Shown here: positions 1 through 6,352 of the stretch, piece by piece | Numbering within the stretch: position 1 is the stretch's first letter | How the letters are laid out: each line of letters starts with the position of its first letter | NCBI GenBank assembly: GCA_026387055.1 | Contig: JAPLML010000108.1 | Location: 1 to 11,075, forward strand | Direction of reading: 5' to 3' | From: Planctomycetota bacterium | GTDB taxonomy: Bacteria; Planctomycetota; Phycisphaerae; FEN-1346 | Length of the DNA: 11,075 bases | Position numbers and translations under genes: made by a program | Notes under the pieces: generated by a model | Database searches by the model: none | What the model was told of the DNA's origin: nothing | The model's input: the letters and a program-made list of their open reading frames with translations, nothing else

Positions 1-536
1 CGGAGCCGTACCTCTACCGCGATGAGATTCCGCAGGCGCTCCGGGCGATCTTCAACGGAATGGCCGCCAACTTCTTCCCCGACACGCGCATGATGGCCGA
101 GCACGCGCTGCCGGAGTTGGGCGACTGGCGCGGCGACCACTACAAGTCGTCCGACGAATCGAACTCGACGTACTGGCTGCGCCTCATGTTCGTCGACGAG
201 CGCGGCGAGGACCTGTGCCTCGGCATGGCGGTGCCGCGGACGTGGCTGGCCGACGGGGCAGCGCCGGCCATCGAGCGGGCGGCCACGCGGTTCGGCCCGA
301 TGGGCCTCCGCTATGAATCGCGCGCGGCGAAGGGCGAGATCGCGGCCGTGCTTGACCCGCCCGTCCGCCGCCCGCCGGCCCGGATCTTTCTGCGCTTCCG
401 CCATCCGGAATCCAAGGCGATCGCCAAGGTCACGGTCGAGGGCAAGCCGTGGACCCGGTTCGACGCCAAGCGAGAATGGGTCGAGTTGCCCGCTCTGAAG
501 GAGCGGACCACGATCACGGCCCATTACGGCGGTTAA
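1..536 (+). CDS. C-terminal part of a large protein, possibly glycoside-hydrolase-like (5' truncated by the window)
   Basis: The reading frame is open from base 3 to the TAA at 534-536, giving 177 visible residues, so the gene begins upstream of the window. The first in-frame ATG (60) is internal: the residues before it (EPYLYRDEIPQALRAIFNG) read as normal coding sequence and no ribosome binding site precedes it. The visible part has an alpha-helical stretch with many aromatic and acidic residues (DWRGDHYKSSDESNSTYWLR), followed by a short beta-rich tail with LRFRHPESKAIAKVTVEGKPW. A closing domain of this kind, where a new residue pattern resembles 'hydrophobic-R-HPE-x-K-x-I-x-x-V-x-V-x-G-K-x-W', recalls the end of large secreted glycan-active six-hairpin proteins of Planctomycetota; this is from memory and weak. 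No catalytic residues can be assigned from this fragment. A palindromic element starts at its stop codon. Confidence 0.7.
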   Translation, partial: EPYLYRDEIPQALRAIFNGMAANFFPDTRMMAEHALPELGDWRGDHYKSSDESNSTYWLRLMFVDERGEDLCLGMAVPRTWLADGAAPAIERAATRFGPMGLRYESRAAKGEIAAVLDPPVRRPPARIFLRFRHPESKAIAKVTVEGKPWTRFDAKREWVELPALKERTTITAHYGG

Positions 537-689
537 TCCTGCAACGCCACGTTGCGCGGCGGGTCTCTCGCCACGGCGAGTCTTCGACCTGACCCGCCGC
601 GTGTGGGCGTTTTCCGGCCGATGCGTGCGGCTTGGCGCGCGGTGGGTCAGGAGACCCACCGCGCACGGCGTCAAGTGGCGTTGCAGGAT
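536..689. repeat. Nested palindromic element with 15-bp terminal inverted repeats
   Basis: Bases 536-550 (ATCCTGCAACGCCAC) are the exact reverse complement of 675-689. Inside lie more palindromes: GCAACG/CGTTGC (541-546/550-555), GCGGCGGGTC/GACCCGCCGC (556-565/591-600), CTCGCC/GGCGAG (567-572/575-580) and a 12-bp perfect stem GCGCGGTGGGTC/GACCCACCGCGC (637-648/653-664, loop AGGA). The left arm 554-565 and right arm 653-664 also match each other in inverted orientation with one mismatch, so the whole element folds back on itself. There is no U-tract, so a rho-independent terminator is not indicated. It fills nearly all of the spacer between two genes. A small non-autonomous mobile or REP-like element is the best guess. 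Confidence 0.7.
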
Positions 690-696
690 CAGGGTT

Positions 697-702
697 AGGA
701 GG
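697..702 (+). promoter_or_regulatory. Shine-Dalgarno AGGAGG that sets the start at 709
   Basis: AGGAGG at 697-702 lies 6 nt before the ATG at 709. It decides the start of the Gfo/Idh/MocA gene: the frame is open from 601, but residues before 709 are encoded by the palindromic repeat and the Tat motif sits directly after this ATG. Confidence 0.75.
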
Positions 703-708
703 ACCATC

Positions 709-1790
709 ATGTCGGATGCCAGGACGAACCTCTCGCGGCGCGACTTCCTGGGCGCCATGACGTCGGCGGCGCTGCTGGGCATGGCGTCGGCCGGCCCGAC
801 ATCGCTGGCGGCGGCCCCGCTCGCCTCGGACCGCCGTGTCCGCATCGGCGTGGTGGGCGGGAACTTCGGCACCCAGTGGCAGTGGCACCTGGACCCCAAC
901 TGCATCGTCGAGGCCGTGAGCGACCTCCGCCCCGACCGCCGCCAGTATCTCCAGCAGGTCTACAAGTGCGAGAAGCCCTACGAGTCGCTCGAGAAACTCG
1001 TGCTCGACCCCAAGGTCGAGGCCGTCGCGGTCTTCACCGGCGCGCCGGACCACGCGCGGCACGTGCTGGAGTGCTTCAAGCAGGGCAAGCACGTCATCTC
1101 GGCCGTGCCGGCGTGCCTGACGCTCGAAGATGCCCGGAAGATGAAGGAGGCCAAGGAGCGCACGGGCCTCACGTACATGATGGCCGAGACGAGCTACTAC
1201 CGCTGGCCCACGATCCTCGCCCGCCAGCTCTGGAAGGAGAAGCGGTTCGGCCGGTTCCTGTACTCCGAGGTCGAGTATTACCACAACATGATCGGCGCCG
1301 AGCGCGACGGCCTCTCGTTCGACCAGGGCAAACGCACCTGGCGCTACGGCTACCCGCCGATGCTCTACCCCACGCACTCGACGGGGTTCCACGTCGGCGT
1401 AACGGGCGAACGGCTGACCGGGGTCTCGTGCCTGGCCTGGGGCGACGACGACCCGGCCCTCAAGGACAACGACTACCAGAGCCCGTGGTGCAACCAGTCG
1501 GCCCTCTTCAAGACGAGCGGCGCGAACATTTGCCGGTGCAACGTCTTCTGGCGGGTCCACTCCGACGGAGAGCGGGCCCCCTCCTGCCCGAGCCGATGCG
1601 CGTGGCCACGGGTCACGGGAACTCCCACGGTTTCCTCACGCACGAGTTCGTCGCCGCCCTGGTCGAGAACCGCCCGCCGGCCGTGGACCTGTACGAGGCC
1701 CTGGCGATGACCGTGCCGGGCATCGTGGCGATGGAATCCTCGCGCAAGGGCGGCGAGCACCTGAAGGTGCCGGGCTTCGATAAGGCGTAA
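709..1790 (+). pseudogene. Tat-exported Gfo/Idh/MocA family oxidoreductase, frameshifted and probably internally deleted
   Basis: The start at 709 gives MSDARTNLSRRDFLGAMTSAA: a Tat signal (SRRDFLG, residues 9-15) with a hydrophobic stretch ending near ASAGPTSLAAA. A Rossmann NAD(P)-binding start follows (RIGVVGGNFG, about 45-54), then DPKVEAVAVFTGAPDHA. At the position of the usual EKP motif the protein has AVPACLT, so the family lysine is missing. The first frame runs to about 1576 (...FWRVHSDGERA) and then gives implausible sequence to a stop at 1708-1710. A family-like C-terminus (LPEPMRVATGHGNSHGFLTHEFVAALVENRPPAVDLYEALAMTVPGI, here cited by position 1584-1727) lies in the next frame and ends at 1790. 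The switch falls at a run of five C (1577-1581). A one-base loss explains the frame change, but the joined product (about 360 residues) also seems to lack a stretch, perhaps 30-50 residues, that relatives carry between 'GERA' and 'LPEPMRV'. Hence a deletion is likelier than a simple sequencing slip. The length comparison is from memory. Confidence 0.75.
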
Positions 1791-1799
1791 GGCGAGATT

Positions 1800-1834
1800 G
1801 CGAAATGCGGATTGCGGATTGCGGATTGCGGATT
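1800..1834. repeat. Heptamer tandem array, (GCGGATT)4 plus one degenerate unit
   Basis: Four perfect GCGGATT units occupy 1807-1834, preceded by a degenerate GCGAAAT at 1800-1806. The array begins 10 nt after the stop codon of the broken oxidoreductase gene. It is followed by a linker (1832-1855, GATTGGACGGCGCAAGGCGA...) that recurs after the heptamers at 3286, 7497 and 8894, so the array is part of a composite module rather than an isolated microsatellite. Confidence 0.85.
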
Positions 1835-1873
1835 GGACGGCGCAAGGCGATGGCACGCCGCGTTTAGCCGTCG

Positions 1874-1943
1874 CATCGTTTAGCCGTCGCCGGTACGGCG
1901 ACGATCCTTGTTACGCGGCCGTGCCGGCCGCGGCTAAACGATG
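1874..1943. repeat. Composite palindromic repeat: two head-to-head hairpins with TTTAGC shells
   Basis: The order is CATCGTTTAGC, hairpin A (CGTCGCCG-GTA-CGGCGACG, 1885-1903), a 10-nt spacer (1904-1913), hairpin B (CGCGGCCG-TGC-CGGCCGCG, 1914-1932), and GCTAAACGATG. The outer 11 bases (1874-1884 and 1933-1943) are inverted copies of each other, so the unit resembles a bacterial BIME made of two REP-like hairpins in opposite orientation. Its first 55 bases (1874-1928) recur without a mismatch at 1994-2048. Degenerate partial copies (AGCCGTCGCC and similar) fill 1944-1993, including a T7 run at 1962-1968 that does not directly follow a stem. Confidence 0.85.
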
Positions 1944-1993
1944 CCCGTCCAGCCGTCGCCGTTTTTTTGCCGTCGCCATCGTTTAGCCGTCGC

Positions 1994-2048
1994 CATCGTT
2001 TAGCCGTCGCCGGTACGGCGACGATCCTTGTTACGCGGCCGTGCCGGC
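1994..2048. repeat. Truncated copy of the composite palindromic repeat, fused to the start of a gene
   Basis: This 55-base stretch is identical to 1874-1928, 120 bases upstream. It contains all of hairpin A (2005-2023) and the left arm, loop and first four bases (CGGC, 2045-2048) of the right arm of hairpin B (2034-2048). It then breaks off into sequence that encodes the tail of a signal peptide (GVLGAQAGAVSPSERV). The break point inside the right arm marks a deletion or insertion boundary. Confidence 0.85.
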
Positions 2049-3260
2049 GTCCTGGGCGCTCAGGCGGGGGCCGTCTCGCCCAGCGAGCGGGTCACGATGG
2101 GCATTATCGGCTGCGGGGGTCGCGGCAGCGACGTCATGGGCCACTTCCTCCGCCAGAAAGACGTGCAGTGGCTGGCCGTGTGCGACGCCCGCCGGGAGCG
2201 GCAGCGCGCCGGCAAGCAGATGGCCGACGGCCGCAACGGCAACGCCGACTGCGCCGCGTACACCGATTTCCGCGAGATGATCGCGCGGCCGGACCTCGAC
2301 GGCGTCCTCATCGCCACGGGGTGCCACTGGCACGCCCTCGCCTCGATCTACGCGGCCAGGGCCGGCAAGGACGTCTACTGCGAGAAGCCCAGCACGCTCA
2401 CCGTGGCCGAGGGGCGGGCCATGGTCGAGACCATGAAACGCCTCGGCACCGTCTACCAGGCGGGGCACCAGCGCCGGTCGGTCGACTCGTTCCGGTTCAT
2501 GGCCGAGGTGGTCCGCAAGGAGATGATCGGCAAGCTCAAACGGGTCTACATGGAAGTATGGGAGACCGGCGCGGTCCCGCCGGAGGCGCCGCAGCCCGTC
2601 CCGCCGGGCTTCGACTACGAGATGTGGCTCGGCTGGACGCCGTGGCACCCGTACACGAACGCCCGCGTCCGCGGCTGGACGAACTTCTGGGACACCGGCG
2701 GCGGCAATATGGTCGACATGGGGTGCCACTGGAACGACACGGCCCAGTTCGTCCTCCAGCGCGACGACACCGGCCCGGTGGAGTACGAGGGCGAAGGCGT
2801 CTTCCCGCCCCCCGGTGCGTTCAGCGAGGTGAACGTGCGCGGCGAGTGGCGGGCCGCCTACGCCGACGGCGTGAAGTTGGTCATGCGGCAGATCGGCCCC
2901 TTCGAGGCCCGCTACATCCGCTTCGAGGGCACTGACGGGTGGGTCCAACTGGTCGACGGCACGAACACCGTAACGGCCGAGCCGGCGTCGATCCTGAAGA
3001 TGCGCGGCATCTCGGCGAAGGGCTGGGGCGACGCCGGCGACCACGTCCGGAACTTCCTCGACTGCGTCAAGTCCCGCAACCCCCTGACCACGTGCCACCC
3101 CGAGTCGGCGCACCGGGCGACGAGCCTCGGCCACCTCGGCAACATCGCGATCCGCCTCGGCCGCAAGATCAGGTTCGATCCGAAGACGGAGCGAATCCTC
3201 GGCGACCCGGAGGCCGACCGGATGCTGAGCCGGCCCCTCCGGCCGCCGTGGCACCTGTAA
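2028..3260 (+). CDS. Gfo/Idh/MocA family oxidoreductase, signal-peptide coding sequence truncated by a repeat
   Basis: The core is intact: Rossmann glycine motif GIIGCGGRG (25-33 counting from the TTG at 2028), DLDGVLIATGCHWHA (89-103), the family CEKP motif (118-121, with the lysine at 120), and GGGNMVDMGCHWNDTAQ (224-240), typical of the sugar-binding C-terminal domain. The tail DHVRNFLDCVKSR ... ATSLGHLGNIAIRLGRK ... DPEADRMLSRPLRPPW is typical of planctomycete members. Expected reaction: NAD(P)-linked oxidation or reduction of a sugar or sugar-like substrate. Residues AGVLGAQAGAVSPSERV just before the core look like the end of a Tat signal peptide, but everything before them is encoded by the 1994-2048 repeat and there is no RR motif in frame. 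The TTG at 2028 lies inside the repeat and has no clear ribosome binding site. An ATG at 2097 would give a 387-residue cytosolic protein with an intact nucleotide fold. Translation, export and start are therefore doubtful. Confidence 0.8.
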   Translation: MLRGRAGVLGAQAGAVSPSERVTMGIIGCGGRGSDVMGHFLRQKDVQWLAVCDARRERQRAGKQMADGRNGNADCAAYTDFREMIARPDLDGVLIATGCHWHALASIYAARAGKDVYCEKPSTLTVAEGRAMVETMKRLGTVYQAGHQRRSVDSFRFMAEVVRKEMIGKLKRVYMEVWETGAVPPEAPQPVPPGFDYEMWLGWTPWHPYTNARVRGWTNFWDTGGGNMVDMGCHWNDTAQFVLQRDDTGPVEYEGEGVFPPPGAFSEVNVRGEWRAAYADGVKLVMRQIGPFEARYIRFEGTDGWVQLVDGTNTVTAEPASILKMRGISAKGWGDAGDHVRNFLDCVKSRNPLTTCHPESAHRATSLGHLGNIAIRLGRKIRFDPKTERILGDPEADRMLSRPLRPPWHL

Positions 3261-3264
3261 ACCA

Positions 3265-3396
3265 AGTGCGGAGTGTGGAATGCGGAGTGAACGGCGAAAG
3301 GCAACGGCTCGCCGCGTTTATCCGTCGCATCGTTTAGCCGTCGCCGGTACGGCGACGAACGATAATCGCGGCCGTACCGGCCGCGGCTAAACGATG
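3265..3396. repeat. Composite repeat module: degenerate heptamers, linker and head-to-head hairpins
   Basis: Degenerate heptamers (TGCGGAG, TGTGGAA, TGCGGAG; 3266-3286) lead into the linker GTGAACGGCGAAAGGCAACGG and then to the hairpin pair. Hairpin A is CGTCGCCG-GTA-CGGCGACG (3339-3357) and hairpin B is CGCGGCCG-TAC-CGGCCGCG (3367-3385). The outer bases CATCGTTTAGCC (3329-3340) and GGCTAAACGATG (3385-3396) are inverted copies. A further half copy (GGCCGGCCGCGGCTAAACGA) follows at 3401-3420. This fills almost all of the 195-base spacer ahead of the HEAT-repeat gene. Confidence 0.8.
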
Positions 3397-3455
3397 CGCA
3401 GGCCGGCCGCGGCTAAACGACGGCAAGGCCTACACAAACGCAAGGAATCATAACA

Positions 3456-6029
3456 ATGGATTACCTGATGCGCCGCCTCGCGATTGTGTTCGTCCTCTCG
3501 GCCGTGACGGGCGCCTTGGCCGCCCCAGCCGCCCCCCCGCCCGCGCCGCCCACGAAGGCGGACATCGAGAAGGCGGTCGCGGCGATCCTGGACTACGACA
3601 TCGGCAAGCCGCACGCGCCCGTCGCGGAAGTCGAACGTCTCGTCCTGGCCGCCCATGGGAAGCCGGACCTGCGGCCGCACCTGGAGGCCCAGTTTATCCG
3701 GGCACTCGAAGGCAAGGCCACCGACGAGGCCCGGCTGTTCATCTGCCAGCAGCTTTGGCGCATCGGGTCGGAGGCGTCGGTGCCCGTCCTCCAGAAGATG
3801 CTTCTGGACGAGAAGGCGGCCCATGCGGCCTGCTGGGGCCTCGCCAACAACCCGAGCCCGAAGGCAACGGCGGCCCTGCGCGAGGCGCTTGGGCAGGCGA
3901 AGGGCAAGGCCCTCGTCTCGGCCATCGGTGTGCTGGGCGACCGGCGCGACGCGGCGAGCGTCGAGGCGCTCGGCAAGCTGGCCGCTGGCGAGGACGCGGC
4001 CGTGGCCGATGCCGCGGCGGCGGCGCTCGGCCGGATCAGCGGAAGCGACGCGGCCGCGGTCTTGGCGAAGGCCCGCACCGGCGGCGCCGCCCGGCGCCGG
4101 GCCGCCGTCACCGAGGGCTACCTCCAGTGTGCGGACCGCCTGGCCGCCGCGGGCAAGGAGAAGGAGGCGGCCGCGATCTTCCGCGAACTCCTCGCGCCGA
4201 ACGAGTCGCGCCTCATCCGCCGGGGGGCCCTGGTGGGCCTTCTCGGCCTCGGCGGACCGGACGCCGTGGCCCTGGTGGTCTCGACCCTGAGCGGCGACGA
4301 CGCCATGCTCAAGGCGACGGCTATCGCCAACGTCCGCACGCTCAAGGGGCAGGGGGTGACGGAGCGGTTCGCGGCCGAGGTGCCCAAGCTGCCCGCCGAC
4401 CTCCAGGTCCTTCTCATCGGCGCGCTGGCGGACCGCGAAGACCCGGCCGTTCGTCCCGCGATCGCGTCGGCCGCCAAGAGCGATAATGGCGATGTGCGCG
4501 TCGCCGCCCTGAAGGCCCTCGCGAAGGTGGGCGACGCGTCGTCGGTAGCGCTGCTGGCCTTGGCGATGGACGCTGCCGACGGCGGCGAGAGGCTCGCCGC
4601 CGCGGTCAGCCTGCTCGTCCTTCGCGGCGCGGGCGTCGATGCCGCGATCGTCGAGAGCATGAAGTCCGCCAAGCCGGCCGCGAAGGCTCAACTCATCCAG
4701 ATATTGAGCGACCGCGGGGCCGCCAGCGCCGCCCCGGCGATTCTCAACGAGGCCGCCGGGCAGGACCCGACCGTCCGGGCGGCAGCGCTCAAGGCCCTCG
4801 CGCGGCTGGCGGAAGTGAAGGACCTGCCGGCGCTTCTCGATGTGCTCGTCAATCTCCAGGGCGACGACGGGCGCGACGAGGCCGAGGGCGCCGTGGTGGC
4901 GGTCTCCCGCAAGCTCGCCGATGAGTCCGGCCGCGCGGACCCGACGCTGGCGGCCCTCCGCACCCCGAGTTCCGCGGCGGCCAAGGCGTCGCTCCTGCGC
5001 GTCCTTCGCGGCCTCGCCGGCGCCAAGGCGCTGGCGGCGGCGCAGGCCGCCCTCAAGGACGCCGACCCCAAGGTGCAGGATGCCGCCATCCGCGCCCTGG
5101 CCGACTGGCCCGACCCCGGGCCGGTGGCGGCGCTCATGGAGATCCTCCGCACCGCGACGAACGAGACGGAGCGCGTGGTGGCCCTGCGAGGCTGCGTGCG
5201 GCTGCTGGGCCTTGCCGGCGCGTCGCCGACACCGGAGACGGTGAAGGCGTACGAAGAAATCATCGGCCGGGCGAAGCGGCCGGAAGAGAAGAAGCTGGTC
5301 CTCGCGGGCCTGGCGAACCTGAGCCACCCGGCGGCGCTCGCGATGGCCGAGTCCTGCCTGGCCGACGAGTCGGTGAGCGCCGAGGCCGCCGTGGCCGCGG
5401 TCAACGTCGCCCGCGCGATCATGGGGGCCTACCGCGATGAGGTCAAGACCGCGATGGCGAAGCTGGCCGCCTCCACCAAGAACGCCGACCTCAAGCGGCA
5501 GGCCGTGGACATCATCCGCCAGATCGACCGGCTCGGCGACTACATCGCCGCCTGGCAGGTCTCCGGCCCGTACGCCGAGAGCGGCAAGGTCTACACGCAG
5601 CTTTTCGACACGGTCTTTCCGCCGGAGAAGCCCGACGCCAAAGGCGTTGAGTGGCGGCCGCTACCGGCCGAGCCGAACCCCGCCGGCGGGCCCGTGATCT
5701 TCGACCTCCTGAAGGCCGTGGGCGGCGAGGAGCGCGCGGCGTACGTCCGCACGTGGATCCGCTCGGAGAAGGCCCAGGACGCCCGGCTCGAAGTCGGCGT
5801 GGATGACGGCATCAAGGTGTGGCTCAACGGCAAGGTGGTGATGGCCGAGAACCGGGGTGGCGCGTGCATTCCCGGAACGTTCAAGGCCGACCTCGCGCTG
5901 CGGGAGGGCTGGAACCCGGTCCTCATGAAGGTGACGCAGAGCACCGGCCCGTGGGCGTTCTGCGTGCGCCTGGCGAAGCGCGACGTCGGGAAGCTCGAGG
6001 GCATCCGGGCCGACGGCACGCCGAAATAA
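3456..6029 (+). CDS. Secreted HEAT-repeat protein with a C-terminal carbohydrate-binding-like beta-sandwich domain
   Basis: The product has 857 residues. The start at 3456 is supported by AAGGAA (3442-3447) 8 nt upstream; an ATG at 3468 is a less well spaced alternative. The N-terminus (MDYLMRRLAIVFVLSAVTGALA) is a Sec-type signal peptide with a likely cut at ALA-A near residue 22, followed by a Pro/Ala linker. Residues about 33-690 are alanine- and leucine-rich helical pairs of HEAT/PBS-lyase-like type (for example DPTVRAAALKALARLAEVKD, DPKVQDAAIRALADWPDPGP), normally a protein-binding scaffold. Residues about 698-850 form a separate domain starting WQVSGPY (700-706), with VGVDDGIKVWLNGK (780-793) and GWNPVLMKVTQSTGPWAF. 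This 'DDG-x-K-V-W-x-N-G' sandwich is common at the ends of large planctomycete secreted proteins and suggests glycan or surface binding. There is no enzymatic motif. A hairpin begins 4 nt after the stop. Partner and substrate are unknown. Confidence 0.85.
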   Translation: MDYLMRRLAIVFVLSAVTGALAAPAAPPPAPPTKADIEKAVAAILDYDIGKPHAPVAEVERLVLAAHGKPDLRPHLEAQFIRALEGKATDEARLFICQQLWRIGSEASVPVLQKMLLDEKAAHAACWGLANNPSPKATAALREALGQAKGKALVSAIGVLGDRRDAASVEALGKLAAGEDAAVADAAAAALGRISGSDAAAVLAKARTGGAARRRAAVTEGYLQCADRLAAAGKEKEAAAIFRELLAPNESRLIRRGALVGLLGLGGPDAVALVVSTLSGDDAMLKATAIANVRTLKGQGVTERFAAEVPKLPADLQVLLIGALADREDPAVRPAIASAAKSDNGDVRVAALKALAKVGDASSVALLALAMDAADGGERLAAAVSLLVLRGAGVDAAIVESMKSAKPAAKAQLIQILSDRGAASAAPAILNEAAGQDPTVRAAALKALARLAEVKDLPALLDVLVNLQGDDGRDEAEGAVVAVSRKLADESGRADPTLAALRTPSSAAAKASLLRVLRGLAGAKALAAAQAALKDADPKVQDAAIRALADWPDPGPVAALMEILRTATNETERVVALRGCVRLLGLAGASPTPETVKAYEEIIGRAKRPEEKKLVLAGLANLSHPAALAMAESCLADESVSAEAAVAAVNVARAIMGAYRDEVKTAMAKLAASTKNADLKRQAVDIIRQIDRLGDYIAAWQVSGPYAESGKVYTQLFDTVFPPEKPDAKGVEWRPLPAEPNPAGGPVIFDLLKAVGGEERAAYVRTWIRSEKAQDARLEVGVDDGIKVWLNGKVVMAENRGGACIPGTFKADLALREGWNPVLMKVTQSTGPWAFCVRLAKRDVGKLEGIRADGTPK

Positions 6030-6032
6030 GAT

Positions 6033-6051
6033 CGCGGCCGTGCCGGCCGCG
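6033..6051. repeat. Single hairpin B copy directly after the HEAT-protein stop
   Basis: CGCGGCCG-TGC-CGGCCGCG, followed by GCTAAACG, starts 4 nt after the TAA (6027-6029). It is the minus-orientation form of the TTTAGC hairpin. It could stabilise the 3' end of the mRNA, but no U-tract follows. A second small stem, ATGCGGG/CCCGCAT (6063-6069/6073-6079), and a degenerate ATCGTCTAGTCGTCGCCG sequence (6078-6095) follow, the latter a decayed hairpin A copy. Confidence 0.75.
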
Positions 6052-6132
6052 GCTAAACGGGCATGCGGGGGGCCCGCATCGTCTAGTCGTCGCCGCACAC
6101 GGCGGTACGTATCTGGCTTGTCACCAGATTGC

Positions 6133-6222
6133 CGGGTGGCACGGTCACGCGCTGTTGCGTGGCCGTGCATGGACGTAGGGGAGCAAGCACGGTCACGCAA
6201 CAGCGCGTGACCGTGCCACCCG
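6133..6222. repeat. 36-bp near-perfect palindrome with an 18-nt loop
   Basis: Left arm 6133-6168 and right arm 6187-6222 are reverse complements except for one position (G6162 opposite T6193), which is a G-U wobble in RNA, so the transcript could pair over all 36 bp. The arms begin GGGTGGCACGGTCACGC and end GCGTGACCGTGCCACCC. The same motif in altered form is found at 7583-7621. It lies about 47 bases upstream of the -35 box for the first aldo/keto reductase gene, outside the expected transcript. A repeat family or a protein-binding/cruciform site is possible; a terminator is unlikely without a T-run. Confidence 0.85.
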
Positions 6223-6268
6223 CGCAAAACAGGTACACACGGCGACGGTTGTGATTGACGGTTGGTGT

Positions 6269-6297
6269 TTGACCGCGACCGGGAAACAGTGTAGACT
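6269..6297 (+). promoter_or_regulatory. Sigma70-type promoter, TTGACC-17 nt-TAGACT
   Basis: The -35 box TTGACC (6269-6274) matches five of six consensus bases, and the -10 box TAGACT (6292-6297) matches four of six including the key T1, A2 and T6. The spacing is the optimal 17 nt. Transcription would start near 6303-6306, leaving a leader of about 48 nt before the ATG at 6353. This is the only convincing promoter I see in the window, and it sits in the only long spacer segment (6223-6352) without palindromic repeats. Confidence 0.6.
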
Positions 6298-6352
6298 CTC
6301 GTGTTAACGTGGGCGACTCAGGACCCTTGGTCAGCGAAAGGAGCGCAGAGCG

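Noticed and set aside
514..1560. Long minus-strand open frame opposite the first Gfo/Idh/MocA gene (348 codons); similar long minus-strand frames at 2031-3254, 3387-5327, 6083-7297, 7408-8667 and 8839-9990
   Set aside because: They mirror well-supported + strand genes in GC-rich sequence, have Arg/Ala/Gly/His-rich compositions without domains, and run into spacer repeats.
1800..1834. CRISPR array
   Set aside because: The units are 7-base contiguous repeats without spacers, and no cas gene is present.
1914..1968. Hairpin B followed by a T7 run as a rho-independent terminator
   Set aside because: The T-run starts about 30 bases after the stem, with degenerate repeats between; the geometry does not fit.
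1798..1986. Short open frame whose product ends in an RRRFF-like stretch resembling a Tat motif
   Set aside because: It is encoded entirely by heptamers and AGCCGTCGCC repeats; it stops at 1986 and is not in frame with the following oxidoreductase.
1967..2040. Repeat translated as SRRHRLAVAGTATILVT, which looks like a Tat signal ahead of the second Gfo/Idh/MocA gene
   Set aside because: The frame differs from that of the gene (1967 versus 2028), and the same peptide arises wherever hairpin A occurs, so it is a by-product of the repeat.
6255..6260. Alternative -35 box TTGACG upstream of the first aldo/keto reductase gene
   Set aside because: No -10-like hexamer lies 16-18 bases downstream; the TTGACC/TAGACT pair is clearly better.
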